From assembly GCA_019925095.2 (NCBI GenBank), contig CM034389.1, forward strand, positions 20,013,435 through 20,077,434: a stretch of 64,000 nt of DNA, read 5' to 3'. How positions within the stretch are numbered: the stretch's first letter is position 1; each line of letters opens with the position of its first letter. A model generated the notes under the pieces. That model saw only the letters and a program-made list of their open reading frames with translations, had not been told where the DNA came from and ran no database searches. This document shows, in pieces, positions 11,311 through 23,844 of the stretch. The position numbers and the translations under genes were made by a program. Source of the stretch: Dendrolimus kikuchii (taxonomy: Eukaryota > Arthropoda > Insecta > Lepidoptera > Lasiocampidae).

Positions 11311-14300
11311 ATGTCTTTCAACACCGACATATCGACCAAACTGGAGAATAGCAGGTACGGAAAGTGTTACATTCCATTCTACCATATCGGATGGCCGGGA
11401 AGTCTGCCTGTCCCTTGTGTAGCCCTTAGCCCTACAATGCATACGTGCTCGATGATGCGTCCTCATATAATGTAGTGTTGCAATTCTTTTACAGTGGTTT
11501 TATAAATATATTTTGTGAGATAAGTTTAATTATACACGTAACAATTAAAGATTGCTTTCACATGAGCGACTGTTATTTCGTGAAAACCAGCGAAGCATTG
11601 TGAAAAAATTTTGAAATGTTTAGTAGCTTCGAATTCCTGATGGGATTTCTGGGTAGTAACAAACGCTAGACCGTCAATCGACGGGTTTGTCCCTATGTTC
11701 TGGGCGTGCGCGAACCGCATGACTCAGATTAGTAGGCATACAAATTTTCACATTATAAACGTGTTAATTTTTCAATTAATACGTGAACATTTCGAATTGG
11801 ATGTATTTTAATGTATTCTCAAAGCCGTGACACGCGCCGTTCTTGAGTAATCACAAGTTTTAAATTTTATTGCATGTTCACCTGTTTTCTTGGACAAGGT
11901 TGTATGTGATTCCAATGCAAATCGCTCATTAGCGTAAATAATAAACCAGCCTGTTATCAACCAGCAATGTCGTTTTACATCATTATAAATCATATAAAAT
12001 GCACTAGTAAAAGATTACAACATTCCTCCATACCGTACCTATCAAAAAATTAAATCCCATCATGGTAATCTCAAAATGAAGCATATTTAATCTTTGAATT
12101 GATTTATTACTCCTGTACTACGAAGAATCAAGATATTTTAAATATAGGTCAATGATATTTAAAAATACCCTCCATTATCTTCTTATTTAATGAGCATAAC
12201 ATAGAAAGAATTAATCACTAACATTATCAACATTGATAATCAAATATCTGCACTTAACAATTGGATTATAAGTATGCAAAAATATGACTTATTGTATAAA
12301 CTAAATTCCAAAGTTATAAAGAACTTATGAAATTTACATTTTAAGCTACTTTAAGACAAAATTCCCTTTACTAAGATAAGTTGACTTGTGACTTTAGTAA
12401 TCATTAACTTTTATTAAAGTATTTAAACTTGGAACACAGTCATCATAATTATAGCATTAAATTGGACTGCTTTCTGTCTAGTACTTGGGATGGGAATTAT
12501 TGACAATGTTCCATATCTATCATCGAAGACCATCTGTCTCCATGCAGGGATGGAAACAGAAGACTAATTCCTGCGGCCAGGTGGCGTGTTGTAAGAGGCG
12601 ACAAAACAATACAGCCAAGTGGTAGGGTATTTGCCCTACTGGATGGCTACCACCCCTGGTCTAGAGTATGCCACCATAACAACTTTGAATTGTATTCCGG
12701 CATCAGTGGCCAGGTTCCAATTTCTGCTTCAAGTTGTGCCATCAGCCTGTCTGCTGTACTGCAGCAACAAAATATTTAAAAAAAAGCTAGGCTGTTAAGG
12801 ACTTAAATATACTTATTACATTAAAAAATAATTGCATTAGCTTGTGATAGAAATATAATACAAGAACTATTAACAATAATCAACTAAAAGCTAGCCTTGA
12901 GAGTAGAAGCTTTATGATTGCAAAATTCTGTTTTTGGGCACTCATGGCCTGAGTTACAACTGGTCGGCCATTTTGATTTTACTGTAAAAGTAGAATAAAT
13001 TAGTATACTCAATGAGTTTTACAGATGCCTATGAGTATGTTATTACTTACTATGGTTAGTTTATAGCCTCACTATCAATGTTGACTTGTAAAAAAGGTCT
13101 TTACTATCTGCAATCAACAACCTACATGAGTGCAAAATGGTGGTTGTACCACATACAGAAATATCCACTGTGTATTTCCTTAATTTGGGTTGTATATTAT
13201 GCAAAAATAAGATGTATGCTTTTCACAAAATCTCTTTGATTTATTGTGAAGTAGGTTCATGTCTAAATCACTATTGTATATCATAAGTTATGTACAGTTT
13301 TTAGGTATCTCATCTTTTGTTGTTGGAATGCCTAAAACTCATGGGCTAGCTAAGTTCAATATTGGGAGGGTTCGAGAAAATAAAACAACCTACTACATTA
13401 TGAAGCTCTAATATTTAACCAGATAACTCTTATTTGTGGGGTAGTTTGAAACCCTAAAACCCCTTCTCTGCATAACCAGAGGGGTAAAATTATGGTCATG
13501 TGTTGCTTGTTATTGCATCAGGGGTATAGTTATGACAAGAGGAAGTGGAAATGTATGCCTTATATAATAACAGCTCATAAATGTGTCCTTTGCTGAGCTC
13601 TGCTTGGACCTCCTATGTATAGGGGAATGGACTGTATATCCACCACGCCTGTTCAAGGTTGATTGGTGGGTTTGAAACTCCTCAAAAGTGAATAATCTGC
13701 TCTTGGATATTAACTGCCCTGAGTGTGCACCCCATATATTAGCCCACCAGCTTCCTATGACCACATGTTGGTCCACCAATCTGATGGCTATCTTACTTTA
13801 AGCTGGCCATGTAATGGTCTTTACTTCAAGACTGGTGTCCTCCATCAGCCATCAGCCATTGGTCTTGTGACAGATTAATGTGCTATTTTTTTGCTTACAA
13901 CTAAACAATATGAATAAATAATGTAAATATTCAATTTCATAAGTATCCAAGAGATTTCAAAGAGTACACAGTATTAAAATCTGCTTAATTTGAAATCTTT
14001 GCTGTGTAAATGTGGATTTTATAACTTTAATTCAAGTCATTCTGCTACAAACTGAAGAGGAAATGTTAATTGTAAAACTAGATTAGAATTCTGGTGTTTC
14101 CAGATGTTACCTATTGAAGTGTGTGTGTATATATGTATGTATGTAATACACACACATATATTATTTAGAATAAATTACTAAGACTGAGTTCATATTATTT
14201 TGTTGCTATGCAAAAATACACCCGACATTCAATATCATGCATGAATGAAACATGTTTTTGTTAATTTATAATAACAGGTTTTCTTATCAAGTGTTGAAGT

Positions 14301-15485
14301 TGCCTTTTACAATTGATAATGCTTTTACATATTTCCAAAAATTGGATCACAAGTATTTTACATACATAGGGATATTATTCTAGTAATATATTAAGACAAC
14401 AAACCCATTATATATATCTCTTCTTACAAAAAATGGTATTTAACTATTGTTTAAAATATGCATAAATTCCGCTACAAGTACTCGCATAGTATAATATAAT
14501 GAATTAAAGACTAATGACAAAATTGGGAATGAACATCATTAGTTCATTATTTCTTTGTAATCAGTACCATAATACATCACACATTTACTTCATTCGCCTT
14601 GCAAATATTTAATTTTGGATGATCCATTGCCAATTGAATTTTATAAATAATCCTTTATATTTTTATTTAATTGAAGAAGATATAAAATCCTACAATGCAA
14701 GTATCATTATTGATAGTTCTCTTCACATGGTCTGGTATACACGGTTTCAATTATGTGCATGTTAGTTAAAATGTTTTACATAACTTGGTGGTATGTATAT
14801 ATTAAAAGTATAAGACAATCTGCATAATTCAAGAGACAGTATATCCCCTATTATAAAGTAATAAATAAATGTAAAGATTTTTCACAGCTGAATGTAAAAG
14901 ATTTTTGTAAAAGGTATTTTGGTATTTTAAAAATATATTCTGCAGGATACAGTAAACTTGTAGTGGTTTATATATTTTTATTTTTTGACAGTTCATTAAA
15001 ACGGAATCTCTTATTGTTACAGGAATACTCTTCGTAAAATTGCCAGAAATGACAACACCGAATTTTCAAAACAGAGCATCCTAAATGATATGGAGAAGTT
15101 CGTAAAAATGGTGAAAACCATGGACGAGACAGTGCTCGTGCCCAGCCGCCTCATGAACCTGCCGCAGGAGGGAGATGACGATCCATTCAACATGTTCGCA
15201 TTGCTCAATGACTTAAAGACTGAATTGCTGTGGTCTAGTGGCGACGCTGAGGAGCATACGGAGCGTGGCCGGAGGGTGTCGGACATCAGCGATACTGAAA
15301 GCGACGCGTCGAGCGCAGCGGGCGACTCGGGCATCGAGGGCGAGGACGAGCGAGAGTCGGCTGCGCGGGCCGCCGCCGCGTGCAGGCGGCATCTCCGCGG
15401 GCTGCGCCGCTCCCTGCGGCAGCTCACGGCCGCCGCCGCGCACCTCACGCGGTCCTATCAAGAAGAGGTGGGGGCGCCAGTTTAG
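11311..15485 (+). CDS. Spot14 / MID1-interacting protein family (THRSP-like), two exons
   Basis: The coding sequence is 11311-11354 joined to 15023-15485. The intron 11355-15022 (3668 bp) has donor AG|GTACGG and acceptor TTGTTACAG|G, interrupting an Arg codon at phase 2. The product is 168 residues, similar to vertebrate THRSP/MID1IP1. After a basic start, residues 38-59 (MEKFVKMVKTMDETVLVPSR...) carry the family hallmark MD-x-TV-x-VPS. Residues 73-85 (FALLNDLKTELLW) match the second conserved block. A Ser/Asp/Glu-rich linker follows (about 87-128), then an Arg/Ala-rich helix (about 135-165). In vertebrates these are cytosolic or nuclear regulators of lipid synthesis that bind each other and acetyl-CoA carboxylase; the same role here is inferred. 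The ATG at 15090 is an internal Met. The exon 2 tail is strikingly GC-rich compared with its surroundings. I am confident of the family and fairly confident of exon 1. Confidence 0.85.
12543..12775 (+). repeat. SINE-like family A copy in the Spot14-like intron
   Basis: Head-first copy in sense orientation with the gene. It has lost about 80 bp between the GGCCAGGTTCCA block and the CCTGTCTGCTG tail. It lies ~1.2 kb into the intron. Confidence 0.7.
13505..13800. repeat. dispersed repeat fragment in the intron
   Basis: AACAGCTCATAAATGTGTCC ... GATTGGTGGGTTTGAAACTC ... TTGGTCCACCAAT resembles a dispersed non-LTR-type repeat I recognise from Lepidoptera. A short piece of the same repeat (AGCTTATAAATGTCC) is at 21347-21363. 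Open frames here are accidental. Confidence 0.45.
14123..14163. repeat. microsatellite with inverted halves
   Basis: A GT/AT-rich run followed by its approximate complement (GTGTGTGTATATAT ... ATACACACACATATA). Confidence 0.6.
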
Positions 15486-15632
15486 GATACATCTGTTTTA
15501 ATTCCTGTGATTCAAGCCTGTACCCGTACGCGCTGTACATATAGAATAATCGGCCCGCTCTGTACATATAAGTTTATAGGGCTGAACGTGTTTGGGTTTC
15601 TCAGTAAGTTATGATTATGAATGAGGTTATTT

Positions 15633-15638
15633 AATAAA
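15633..15638 (+). terminator. poly(A) signal of the Spot14-like gene
   Basis: AATAAA 148 bp after the stop codon in the same orientation. It gives a short 3' UTR and is the first canonical signal after the stop. Confidence 0.6.
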
Positions 15639-15659
15639 TTTAATTTTCAGTAATTTGCT

Positions 15660-18170
15660 AGTTTTATTAAAAGAAAGTCCATTTTTGCTTTTGGCTGGTT
15701 CCTATATCTTATTAACCGTCATTTGTCTTACGAACAGTAACAATTTTCCCTAAGCTAACAAGTAATGTCAAATTTCTACCAATGGTAGGTAAGGCAAGTG
15801 ATTGAATAGTATAAGATATACGAACTGGTCATATATGGTTGGGTTAATGTTAAATTTCATATTAAATCCCCTCTACTAAAACGCAATTTTTTTTAGTGTT
15901 TCAATTTAATAAACAAATCTGGCGTTATTTGCTATTTCAATACATTTTCTAATTAGATAACAAGTAATTTATGATCTTATAAAATGTCTTGAGTTTTGAC
16001 ACATTCGTTTAAAAGTTTAAATCATTTAGTATGAAAATTTACACAGACGTTAATTTTAATAAATTACATATGAATACCTAGAGGGATATGCAGCCAAATT
16101 TCCATGACAAAATAAGAATACTGAAAGCGGACTCTAATTTGGGAAAGTACCTATGAAAATAATAGGTACAGTCGAAAAAGTACGAACCAAAATAATTCAT
16201 GACAATATAGCTTGACCTTTCAAGGTCAATACCAATATTACGCAATCGACAGACGGGCTGTCCTAATCTTAGATAATTGAGATTAAAGCATACATTGCAT
16301 AAACTACAAACACAGAATGAAGGCAAACAAAATTTCATTAATTAAATACCTACCGACATACATATTTATGTAAATATGCGAAATGTGCGTCTCGGAGTTA
16401 CTTATGTAACGCATATCCACGAGGTTTCGTGATAAGCTGCTAACCTGCAAGCAGGTTGAAGCCAAGTTCGGCCCTGAACCAAACAGAGTTTATACCCATC
16501 GAGAAATCAATGTTTTTCTATCTGCACTGCAGCCTATTGACTACATAATATTATTACGTAACCGCCAGCGTATTATAACTTTGGATCTCATGGAAACTGT
16601 CTCGTGCTTTCGTGAAAGTTAACAATTTTATTTTTGGTTTATATATTATTGTTTACTAATTATAAAGTTGTAAAATTAGATCTTTAAAAAATCAGGTCGT
16701 TTTAATACCACGCCAAAAGGAAGGTTTGCACTGAAAATTAGCATTGTGTCGGTTACAATTCCGGCACAGTAATACGCCTAGTTTGAATCTTGTTTGCTGA
16801 AAACTCGCCATACAATTTCTCATATTTTGCTATATCTTTAAATCATATGTAAGTGGCTATTTTTCTTTAAAAAGTCTCTTTCTATATAACATAATATTCC
16901 ATATTCATCTGTATCTATAGAAGTATAGAACAATCTATTGTAAACTTCACAACGACCGCATCAGAGGTTTAGCCGTAAAGAGAATACAAAGGAAATATTG
17001 TAGTTTGTTTCGCATTCTGATTTACATTCATTAATTATAATTTATGTATCATGACATAAGACATAATATATTTTATATATTGTTTTTCCTAGGAAGTTCA
17101 TTTTGGTACAACACATGTTTTATTTTAAATCGATTACATTATTTAATGATTTTTAAATGTTGTAGCGAACTTTAAAAACATCTAAATTAAGTACAAAATA
17201 TTTTTAATTAACCACCTAAACGTACAATTTGCAATTTTATTCAAAAATTTATCACTAATCAATGTACCGATTATAACTTTTGGTTGAATTTGTGAGGTAG
17301 GGTATGCTAAAATTAGAAATGCTTATTTCCTCGGATAGATTCATATATTTTATTTATTGTCATTTAAATAATATAGTGTAGATAATTAGTGTGTATGTGG
17401 TGTAAAAGTACTGAAATAAACCTTTTGGAGTGTTTTCTAGCTTGAGCAATTATGATTTAGTTGCCCGTGATTTTTTTTTATCAACATTCTTTTTGGGACA
17501 AGGTAGCCTATGTCATGTCCTCCCCTAGGATACAAAGTATCTTCTAGCCAAATTACATAAAGTTGATAGTCGTGAAAATACAACAGAGTTACCTTTGTAC
17601 TAGGTAGTTATATAAAGCCAAAATTTAGTCTAAAGAAATAACAAAATAATACACACGAAATATACATACAGTGAGTGATTTAAAAAAAAGTAAACGTTTT
17701 AGAATTCAGCCAACCGTGCTTATTATTTCCATTTACAATTATTTCTGAAAATTTTGAATGGATTTATTTTGTACGCATTGTACGGAGATATCGTAAAACG
17801 GGAATAAGTGGTGGCTGGCTACCACCTAGACTTCGCTGCCCGGGGCCAGTGCCCTATGTCGTCCACCTTTTCAACCTGAACAATGGTTTTTTGTATTTAC
17901 TTGTGGAGTTTATTGGCTTTTTATCAATGTCGCACTGTTATTCAGGAATATAAATGTGTAGGTAGTTAGTTATATGCAGAGGTACCTACATACATCGGTA
18001 AAAAAAACGATATCTGTTAGTTCCATCGAGTTTCCCAGCCAAAAGGAAAAAAACGGGTAACATAATAAAATCGTGCCGTCCGTTGGTCTATGTTACAGCC
18101 ATTTTTCTCAGACTTGTTTTAGTTTGAAGATATTTACTAGGTGCTGCTATAAACGGTTTAAAGAAATCGC
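15660..18170. other. intergenic AT-rich DNA
   Basis: No gene seen. Part of 17460-17620 (GGTAGCCTATGTCATGTCCT) looks like a decayed Helitron interior. The short frame at 16078-16338 (minus) has no domain. Confidence 0.4.
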
Positions 18171-18171
18171 A

Positions 18172-18362
18172 TACATGTTAAAATGCAAGATTGATGGGTA
18201 CAAATGTAAAGATAGACCAAAAAAGAGATGGATGGATTGTGTGAAGGATGATATGATGATTTGTAGTGTGACAGAGGACTTATGTCAGAATAGAGGAGTA
18301 TAGGAGGAAAAGACATTGTGCCTTTAGTAAATAATTAGAAGAAGGTGAAAGAAAAGAGGCCT
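18172..18362 (+). pseudogene. LINE C-terminal fragment (RTE-like), copy 1
   Basis: The frame 18175-18303 reads KCKIDGYKCKDRPKKRWMDC, then CVKDDMMICSVTEDLC and QNRGV before a stop. RGRPKKRWMD is the C-terminal signature of RTE-type LINE reverse transcriptases. Related fragments lie at 22120-22370 and 61398-61548. All are 5'-truncated and dead. Confidence 0.65.
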
Positions 18363-18369
18363 CTAGCCA

Positions 18370-20415
18370 TATATGTCAGTACTTGAGGAACGAATAAAAC
18401 ATTCACACAAGTCTTAAAAATTGGTAAAAAAATGTGAACTTTAATTAAGTTAAGAGTAACAATTCATTTCTAACAAAGAAAACATTCGCTTACTATGGAA
18501 CCTATCATTATGCACAGCAAGATTTTCCCGATGTTTAATAATATAATTATTAATTAACCTTTTAAATGCCTTCGTCTACTAGCCAACACTTCCCAATATC
18601 TGTTTTAAATTGGAATCGAGAAAACGTACTAAAGTGTACTCATGTGACATTAGACATTACACTATGAATTAAACTGACCTTGTCTCGTCTAGCCATTAAC
18701 CATTTGTCAGAACAACTTCAATATTTTCAAATTAAACTAACTCGTCTCTTAACGACTGTGCTTGATGTCTATCTATATCCTATAGTTTACTGGAATCACA
18801 TATATAATGCTCCCTGGAGATTACGACAAAATAACGACAATGTAAGCAGTCATAATTTTTGTGATTATTTTTGACCTCTATTGAATATTAGGGTGGGCAT
18901 TCTAATGATCGTAGTTAACGCGAAAAGGACTCAAAACTACGAAAATTGAATTAAGTATCCCAAAGAGATCGTCTAGGTCTATATTATGGCCCAAGAAAAA
19001 GATTTCAATAAAATCGAATACCATTAGGTACATAGATCCTTATCGTCATGAAGTACCAGACCAAATGCAAACGTCAGTTTCGAATAGATTAGAACACATA
19101 AATTGCTGAATAGCATTTGAAAATGCCACTAAGCCTAATTGTAGATATGAGTACTAAACTTAAATATAAATATAAAAGTTTTTGTGTTCCATCTATTAAC
19201 TTCAGAATTTTCACAGCACACTGCATCCATGAAGAAAAATGATGCTCTTAAAGTACATGCCGAAGTAAATGTGCATCGAGTTCATTTCTCTCCGCTAGGT
19301 CCATATAATAATGAAAAGACAAGATGGATTCCATTCTTAAACAATTCATATTTTGATTCAAGTTTCAGAGAAAACGGAGTCTGGAATAACACCATAATTT
19401 ATGTTTTAAATTATAGAAGAAGCATAGATTGACTATCGGTCAATTAAAAATAAAGCTGCAAAACCTTAGATCAATAGGTAGATTTATTAACTACACCATA
19501 GATCATTCTCTTGCTTTTTAATGTAATAATGTTATTTATAACAGGGTTTGAAGGTTTGTAGAGTTAAATTGTTACTAAGAGATTTGTAGTGTCTTTTATA
19601 ATTCCTAATTCGTGCCATAGTTTTTTTTTTTTTTTTGTTTTTAACACAATAAATAATTATTTACTTATCTGTAATATTTGAGGTAACTATGAGGTCATTT
19701 AAAGTAAAAGATCATTACCCTCAAAGCACTAGTGTCAAATAGAGCCTTATAACTAGGTTATATTTGTTTAAAGGTAATCACCGGGTAACCACCCTCCCCA
19801 CGCCGGTTCAAAGGTTATTTACCCTCTAGTCTAGGCCGAGGCATGTAAAACCCAGGAGTTTGATCGGTCATTTTCGCTTAGTTCTTTTGTATATTACCCT
19901 TTTTAGGGTTTGGTAGATTTTATGGCACAAATAGACTTTTTATAAAATCATTAGTCTGCTCCTCTGTATGTGGTATGTGCCCGTATGTAAGTATAATATG
20001 TCACAAAAAAATTCTATATCAACAAGATTCACCGAGTTTTTAAAATTGTTCCCAAATTACAAAATACTTCCTTACCAACTACAAACTACCAACAACACGT
20101 TGATCCTTCTACGGAACAATTTATCACGAGTGGACTACTCGCACTTGGCCTATTTTTTATCTTTGCGGTATTAAAGCGCCGATAATATTGTGTGCCGTGC
20201 TCAATCGACTACTTCACATGATAATTTTCATAGTTCTGAACAGTTTCAAAGAAGAATTTTATCACATAATGTAGATGATTAAATTAACAGTGAATAAAAT
20301 GTAAATAAAAGGTTAATTCACTTAGTCACCACAAATTAAAATACATTTCTTTGTGTCTGCATTTTTCTTCCAAAACATTCGAAAGATAAAAAAACTGATT
20401 AACTACACTGCTAAA
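18370..20415. other. intergenic AT-rich DNA
   Basis: Nothing recognised beyond a poly-T run at 19621-19636. The GC-richer block 19775-19860 (ACCGGGTAACCACCCTCCCC) is not identified. Confidence 0.4.
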
Positions 20416-20419
20416 AATA

Positions 20420-20902
20420 TCTATATTATTATAAAATTCTAAACATCTGGAATACACTATATAAACGATGGAGAACACGATGCCTTTTTTTTTAGATTTC
20501 TTGTCTGTTTGTTCGGGAATCGCGTTAAAACGAATGGGCCGATTTCGATGCCGTTTTCACTGATGGACAGCAAATTCTTAGACTTAAAATCTGCGCTACT
20601 TTTTATCCTAGGAATGATTGAAAATGGCCAGATTAAAAAAAATAATTTCAATGTGTATTTTTTTACTGATCGATAGCAAATTTTATGTAATATAATGGAT
20701 GATATTTTTTATCCCGGGAATCCCGCAGGAATTTTCTCGGAAGCGGTTTGAAGTTCTTCAGATGCATAAAAAATAGCTTATTGCGACACTTTCCACTAAA
20801 ACGATAGCTTACATTATTTTTTAAATTCTGCGATACTTTGTGGCCTGGAAATCTCGCGGGTTCTTCAAGACAAGCTTGGACGAAGTCACGGGCATATCCA
20901 AG
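20420..20902 (+). mobile_element. non-autonomous Helitron, TCTATA family, copy 1
   Basis: Starts with TC after an A (A|TCTATATTATTATAAAATTC) and carries the CGTTAAAACGAATGGGCCGA-type interior. Near the 3' end is the family hairpin (GGACGAAGTC) followed ~10 bp later by CAAG|T, a one-base variant of the canonical CTAG|T. Internal ~120-bp units repeat TCCCGGGAATCCCGC and CACTAAAACGATAG. No Rep/helicase is encoded. Relatives are at 32537-34200 and 36897-37405. Confidence 0.6.
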
Positions 20903-20904
20903 TA

Positions 20905-22115
20905 ATACTATAAAATCCTTTAATGTAGTGTCATTATATTATAGTTACTATTGTCACTGTTTTAAAATTGTACAAAGAAAATTTAAAAAATGTCGCCTGT
21001 AGTTGAGTAAACAAATTTAATACTTATTTTGCCATTGTTAGTGTATAAATAATAACATCATCATCCTTGTATTAGAGACCAATGTTCGCTTTCTTACTTA
21101 TCTTTTCAATTTCGTACGGTGTTTTTGCATCCGTAGGTATGTATCTGCAAGAACATTAGTACACCTTATTTCTCAGGATATCGTACCGACTCATCTTGGG
21201 TCTACTCTTTCTGTCGGGATCTATATAGTAACAACATTTAAGCCTCCCACTACCAAGCTCGAATCTCCCTATTTCAAGAAAAGGGGCACATGCTACCGCA
21301 GTCTACCGGGTTCTCTTGGGACGGTTAACTAAATGCCTGTAATAATAATAGCTTATAAATGTCCAAATGCTAGGTTCGGCTCTATTTGAATAACACTATC
21401 GATAAACATCACACTTAAGACCCAGATTAGCAGCTTTAACAAGTAGGTACATTTTATGTAAAGGTTACCTCTTAATTTGTAATTGTAATATTGTGCGCAT
21501 TAAGTCGGGATTAATCGCGACCTGGTGGTGTTCAAATATCATTAATGCTTCAAGCATAATTTACAATTTTATTATGGTTAAATATCAATACATGAACGTG
21601 CCACAACTGTACAAATGTTCGTAAGTTTCTTAGCATGGACATTGGACATTCATACAACGCAAAGTTCAATATCCACAGCAGATTAGCACGTCTTGATATG
21701 CATGCAAATCTTCTCATTGCATTTATTTACTTAGTCTTGATTTCAAAAGTTGAAATATTTATCGAAATTTCTTGGGATTCTGACCTAAATACATGTGTTG
21801 AAATGACACTCACTTGCTACAAGATACCAAAAATATATCAAAGAGATCATTACAAACAATTTTAAATTAACAAAGAAGTCACGACCTAATTACGTGATAT
21901 CAGTGAAAGAGTTCTTTGTTACCGGGAATGCGTCAGTGTTACAGTACAGAATCTTGGAACGCTGCACAAAGAAGCAAAACAAAGATGTTTCGATGAATAA
22001 GAATGTCGCGAAAATGCAGTGTTTGTTTTTTTTACTTGGAACAATAACTTATTCCTCGTTTCCTTCATGTCTATTTCTAAGGCAACAAGGAAAATTGCAC
22101 CCGTGACTGAATACT
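20905..22115. other. intergenic DNA with old repeat pieces
   Basis: No gene. The stretch 21065-21363 includes a fragment of the dispersed repeat also seen at 13505-13800. The 76-codon frame at 21635-21865 has no recognisable domain. Confidence 0.4.
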
Positions 22116-22119
22116 TGAG

Positions 22120-22370
22120 AGGAAGGTGGTATGGACATGTAATGAGAGGGATGAAAGTCATGTAACAAAAAGAATAATAAACTGGAAGATTGATGGGTAC
22201 AAATGTAAAAGTAGACTTAAAAATGGATGGATGGATTGTGTGTGTGATAACATGATGATTTGTGGCGTTACAGAGGACGTATATTAGAATAAAGGAGTAG
22301 GTATGGAAGGAAAAGACATATTGTGCCGAGCCCAAATAATAAGGAGAAAGTGAAAGAAAAGAGAGAAAAA
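22120..22370 (+). pseudogene. LINE C-terminal fragment (RTE-like), copy 2
   Basis: The longest of the three copies. GRWYGHVMR precedes a frameshift, then DESHVTKRIINWKIDGYKC and NGWMDCVCDNMMICGVTEDV, ending in TAG near 22287. RWYGHVMR plus the KRWMD-like block are the usual end of RTE-type LINE proteins. An A/G-rich 3' region follows. Confidence 0.7.
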
Positions 22371-23048
22371 CAGGAAAGTGGTGAGTGAAGTGGGCAACGC
22401 GAATATCAAAAATGTTCAAATAATTTCCTGCTCACTGAAGTAGGCGTAATGTAAATGAATCATAAAATTTTATATTAAATTGATAATAGACGGTTTATTT
22501 TCGTTTTTCAATTTAGATGAAGTAACCAAACTGATTCATATAAACATAATCTTGAATCGTTCCTAGTTGTTGAATACCATCGGTTCCTTTCAGACCTTTA
22601 TCTTTCAACCAAATTAGTTGATCCTTACAATACCAGCATTAGGAAAATAATACCAAACTAATTGTTAGTCATTAGCACATGGATCTTTCGTTTTACATTC
22701 TCTTTAGCTTATATTAGACAATGTGGTTATATTGTGTTTAGGGTACATTGCATTACATCGTCGTCATCACATGGTAAAATGTGCAATTTTATATCAATTA
22801 GAACATTCGATGCAGCTTTGTTCGCGACCTCTTCGGACTTGGAATTTGTTCAGAATTCTCACTTCATAATTATAAAGTTAAAAGGGGGGATATACTTTTA
22901 TTAACGACTTTGGTAGTGAATACCTTGCCACTTATTATAAGTTGCTGACAAATATTTTTATTGCATTAAAAAATCAATTTAACGTTAGCCCACAAACCTA
23001 ACCATGTAGTTGAAAAAAATTGAATCCTCAGAGAATCCTTATCTGTAA

Positions 23049-23366
23049 TTTTTTTATTTATTGCATGAGTGCAGCAGACAGGCCGACGGCGCACTTGATG
23101 GAAAGTGGTTACCATCGCCTATGGACATCTGCAACACCAAAGGTACTACAAATGCGCTTCTGCTCTCTTAAGGGAGACTGGAACCTGGTCACTTGCACTA
23201 AGGCCTGAACACAACTCAAGGTTGTTATGGCGGCATACTTTAGATCAGGGGTGGTAGCCATCCAGTCGGGCAAATGCCCTACCACCTGGCTGTGGGTTGT
23301 TTTGTCGCCGCTTACGACAGGCCGCCCGGCCACAGGAAATTGTATTCTTTCTCCGTTCCTGCACGG
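23049..23366 (-). repeat. SINE-like family A copy, full length
   Basis: T-rich tail at 23049 and head CCGTGCAGGAACGGAG (minus strand) at 23366. Both ends are intact. Open frames in it are accidental. Confidence 0.8.
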
Positions 23367-23522
23367 ATAAATGTATAGAGGCTACCCCTAATTTTTACTT
23401 TTTCTTCAATTTCAATAAATCGTTTTTAGCTGCATATAATATATTACACCTTCCTCTTAAATTTCATCGATATATATAGACCCACCCAGTTTAAAGCCGA
23501 AAATGGCTGTGTTATATAAAAA

Positions 23523-23780
23523 CTAGCTGTCCCGGCAGACGTTGTCCTACCCTGAAAAAATAAAAATCGAGGCACCGATTCTAGTGCCACCTACCGGTTC
23601 CAATTATGAATCTAAACCACCGGGGACCCACTTAAACACACAAAAAGAAAATCATCAAAATAGGCTCAGGAGATTAGGAGGATCCTAGAACTCGATCCCA
23701 GCGCCACCTACCGGTTCCAGTTGTAAATTCAAACCATCCGGGGACCCAAGCACACACAAAAAGTTTAATCAAAATCGGTG
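23523..23780 (-). mobile_element. Helitron 3' fragment (CTAG end)
   Basis: On the minus strand it ends GTCTGCCGGGACAGCTAG|T, with the hairpin-forming GACAACGTCTGCC ~10 bp before CTAG. This is the same terminus as the complete copy at 30773-31336. The 5' half is lost at the inverted repeat that starts at 23781. Confidence 0.65.
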
Positions 23781-23844
23781 AAGTCGTTCTCAAGTTATGG
23801 GAGTACATACAAATGTATGTACGCCCATAACTTGAGAACGACTT
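23781..23844. repeat. long hairpin: 30-bp arms, one mismatch, 4-base loop
   Basis: AAGTCGTTCTCAAGTTATGG at 23781 onward plus GTACATAC pairs with GTATGTAC and CCATAACTTGAGAACGACTT across AAAT. The only mismatch is 23802/23823. The left arm continues the Helitron sequence, so the right arm is an inverted copy of it. Confidence 0.85.

Noticed and set aside
15017..15448. 143-codon minus-strand open frame over exon 2 of the Spot14-like gene (and other overlapping frames at 15213-15501)
   Set aside because: Shadow frames caused by GC-rich codons; the plus-strand frame has family motifs and splice signals, these have none.
21919..22419. 166-codon minus-strand open frame with hydrophobic stretches
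   Set aside because: Antisense to the RTE-like LINE fragment at 22120-22370; hydrophobicity follows from A/G-rich sense sequence.
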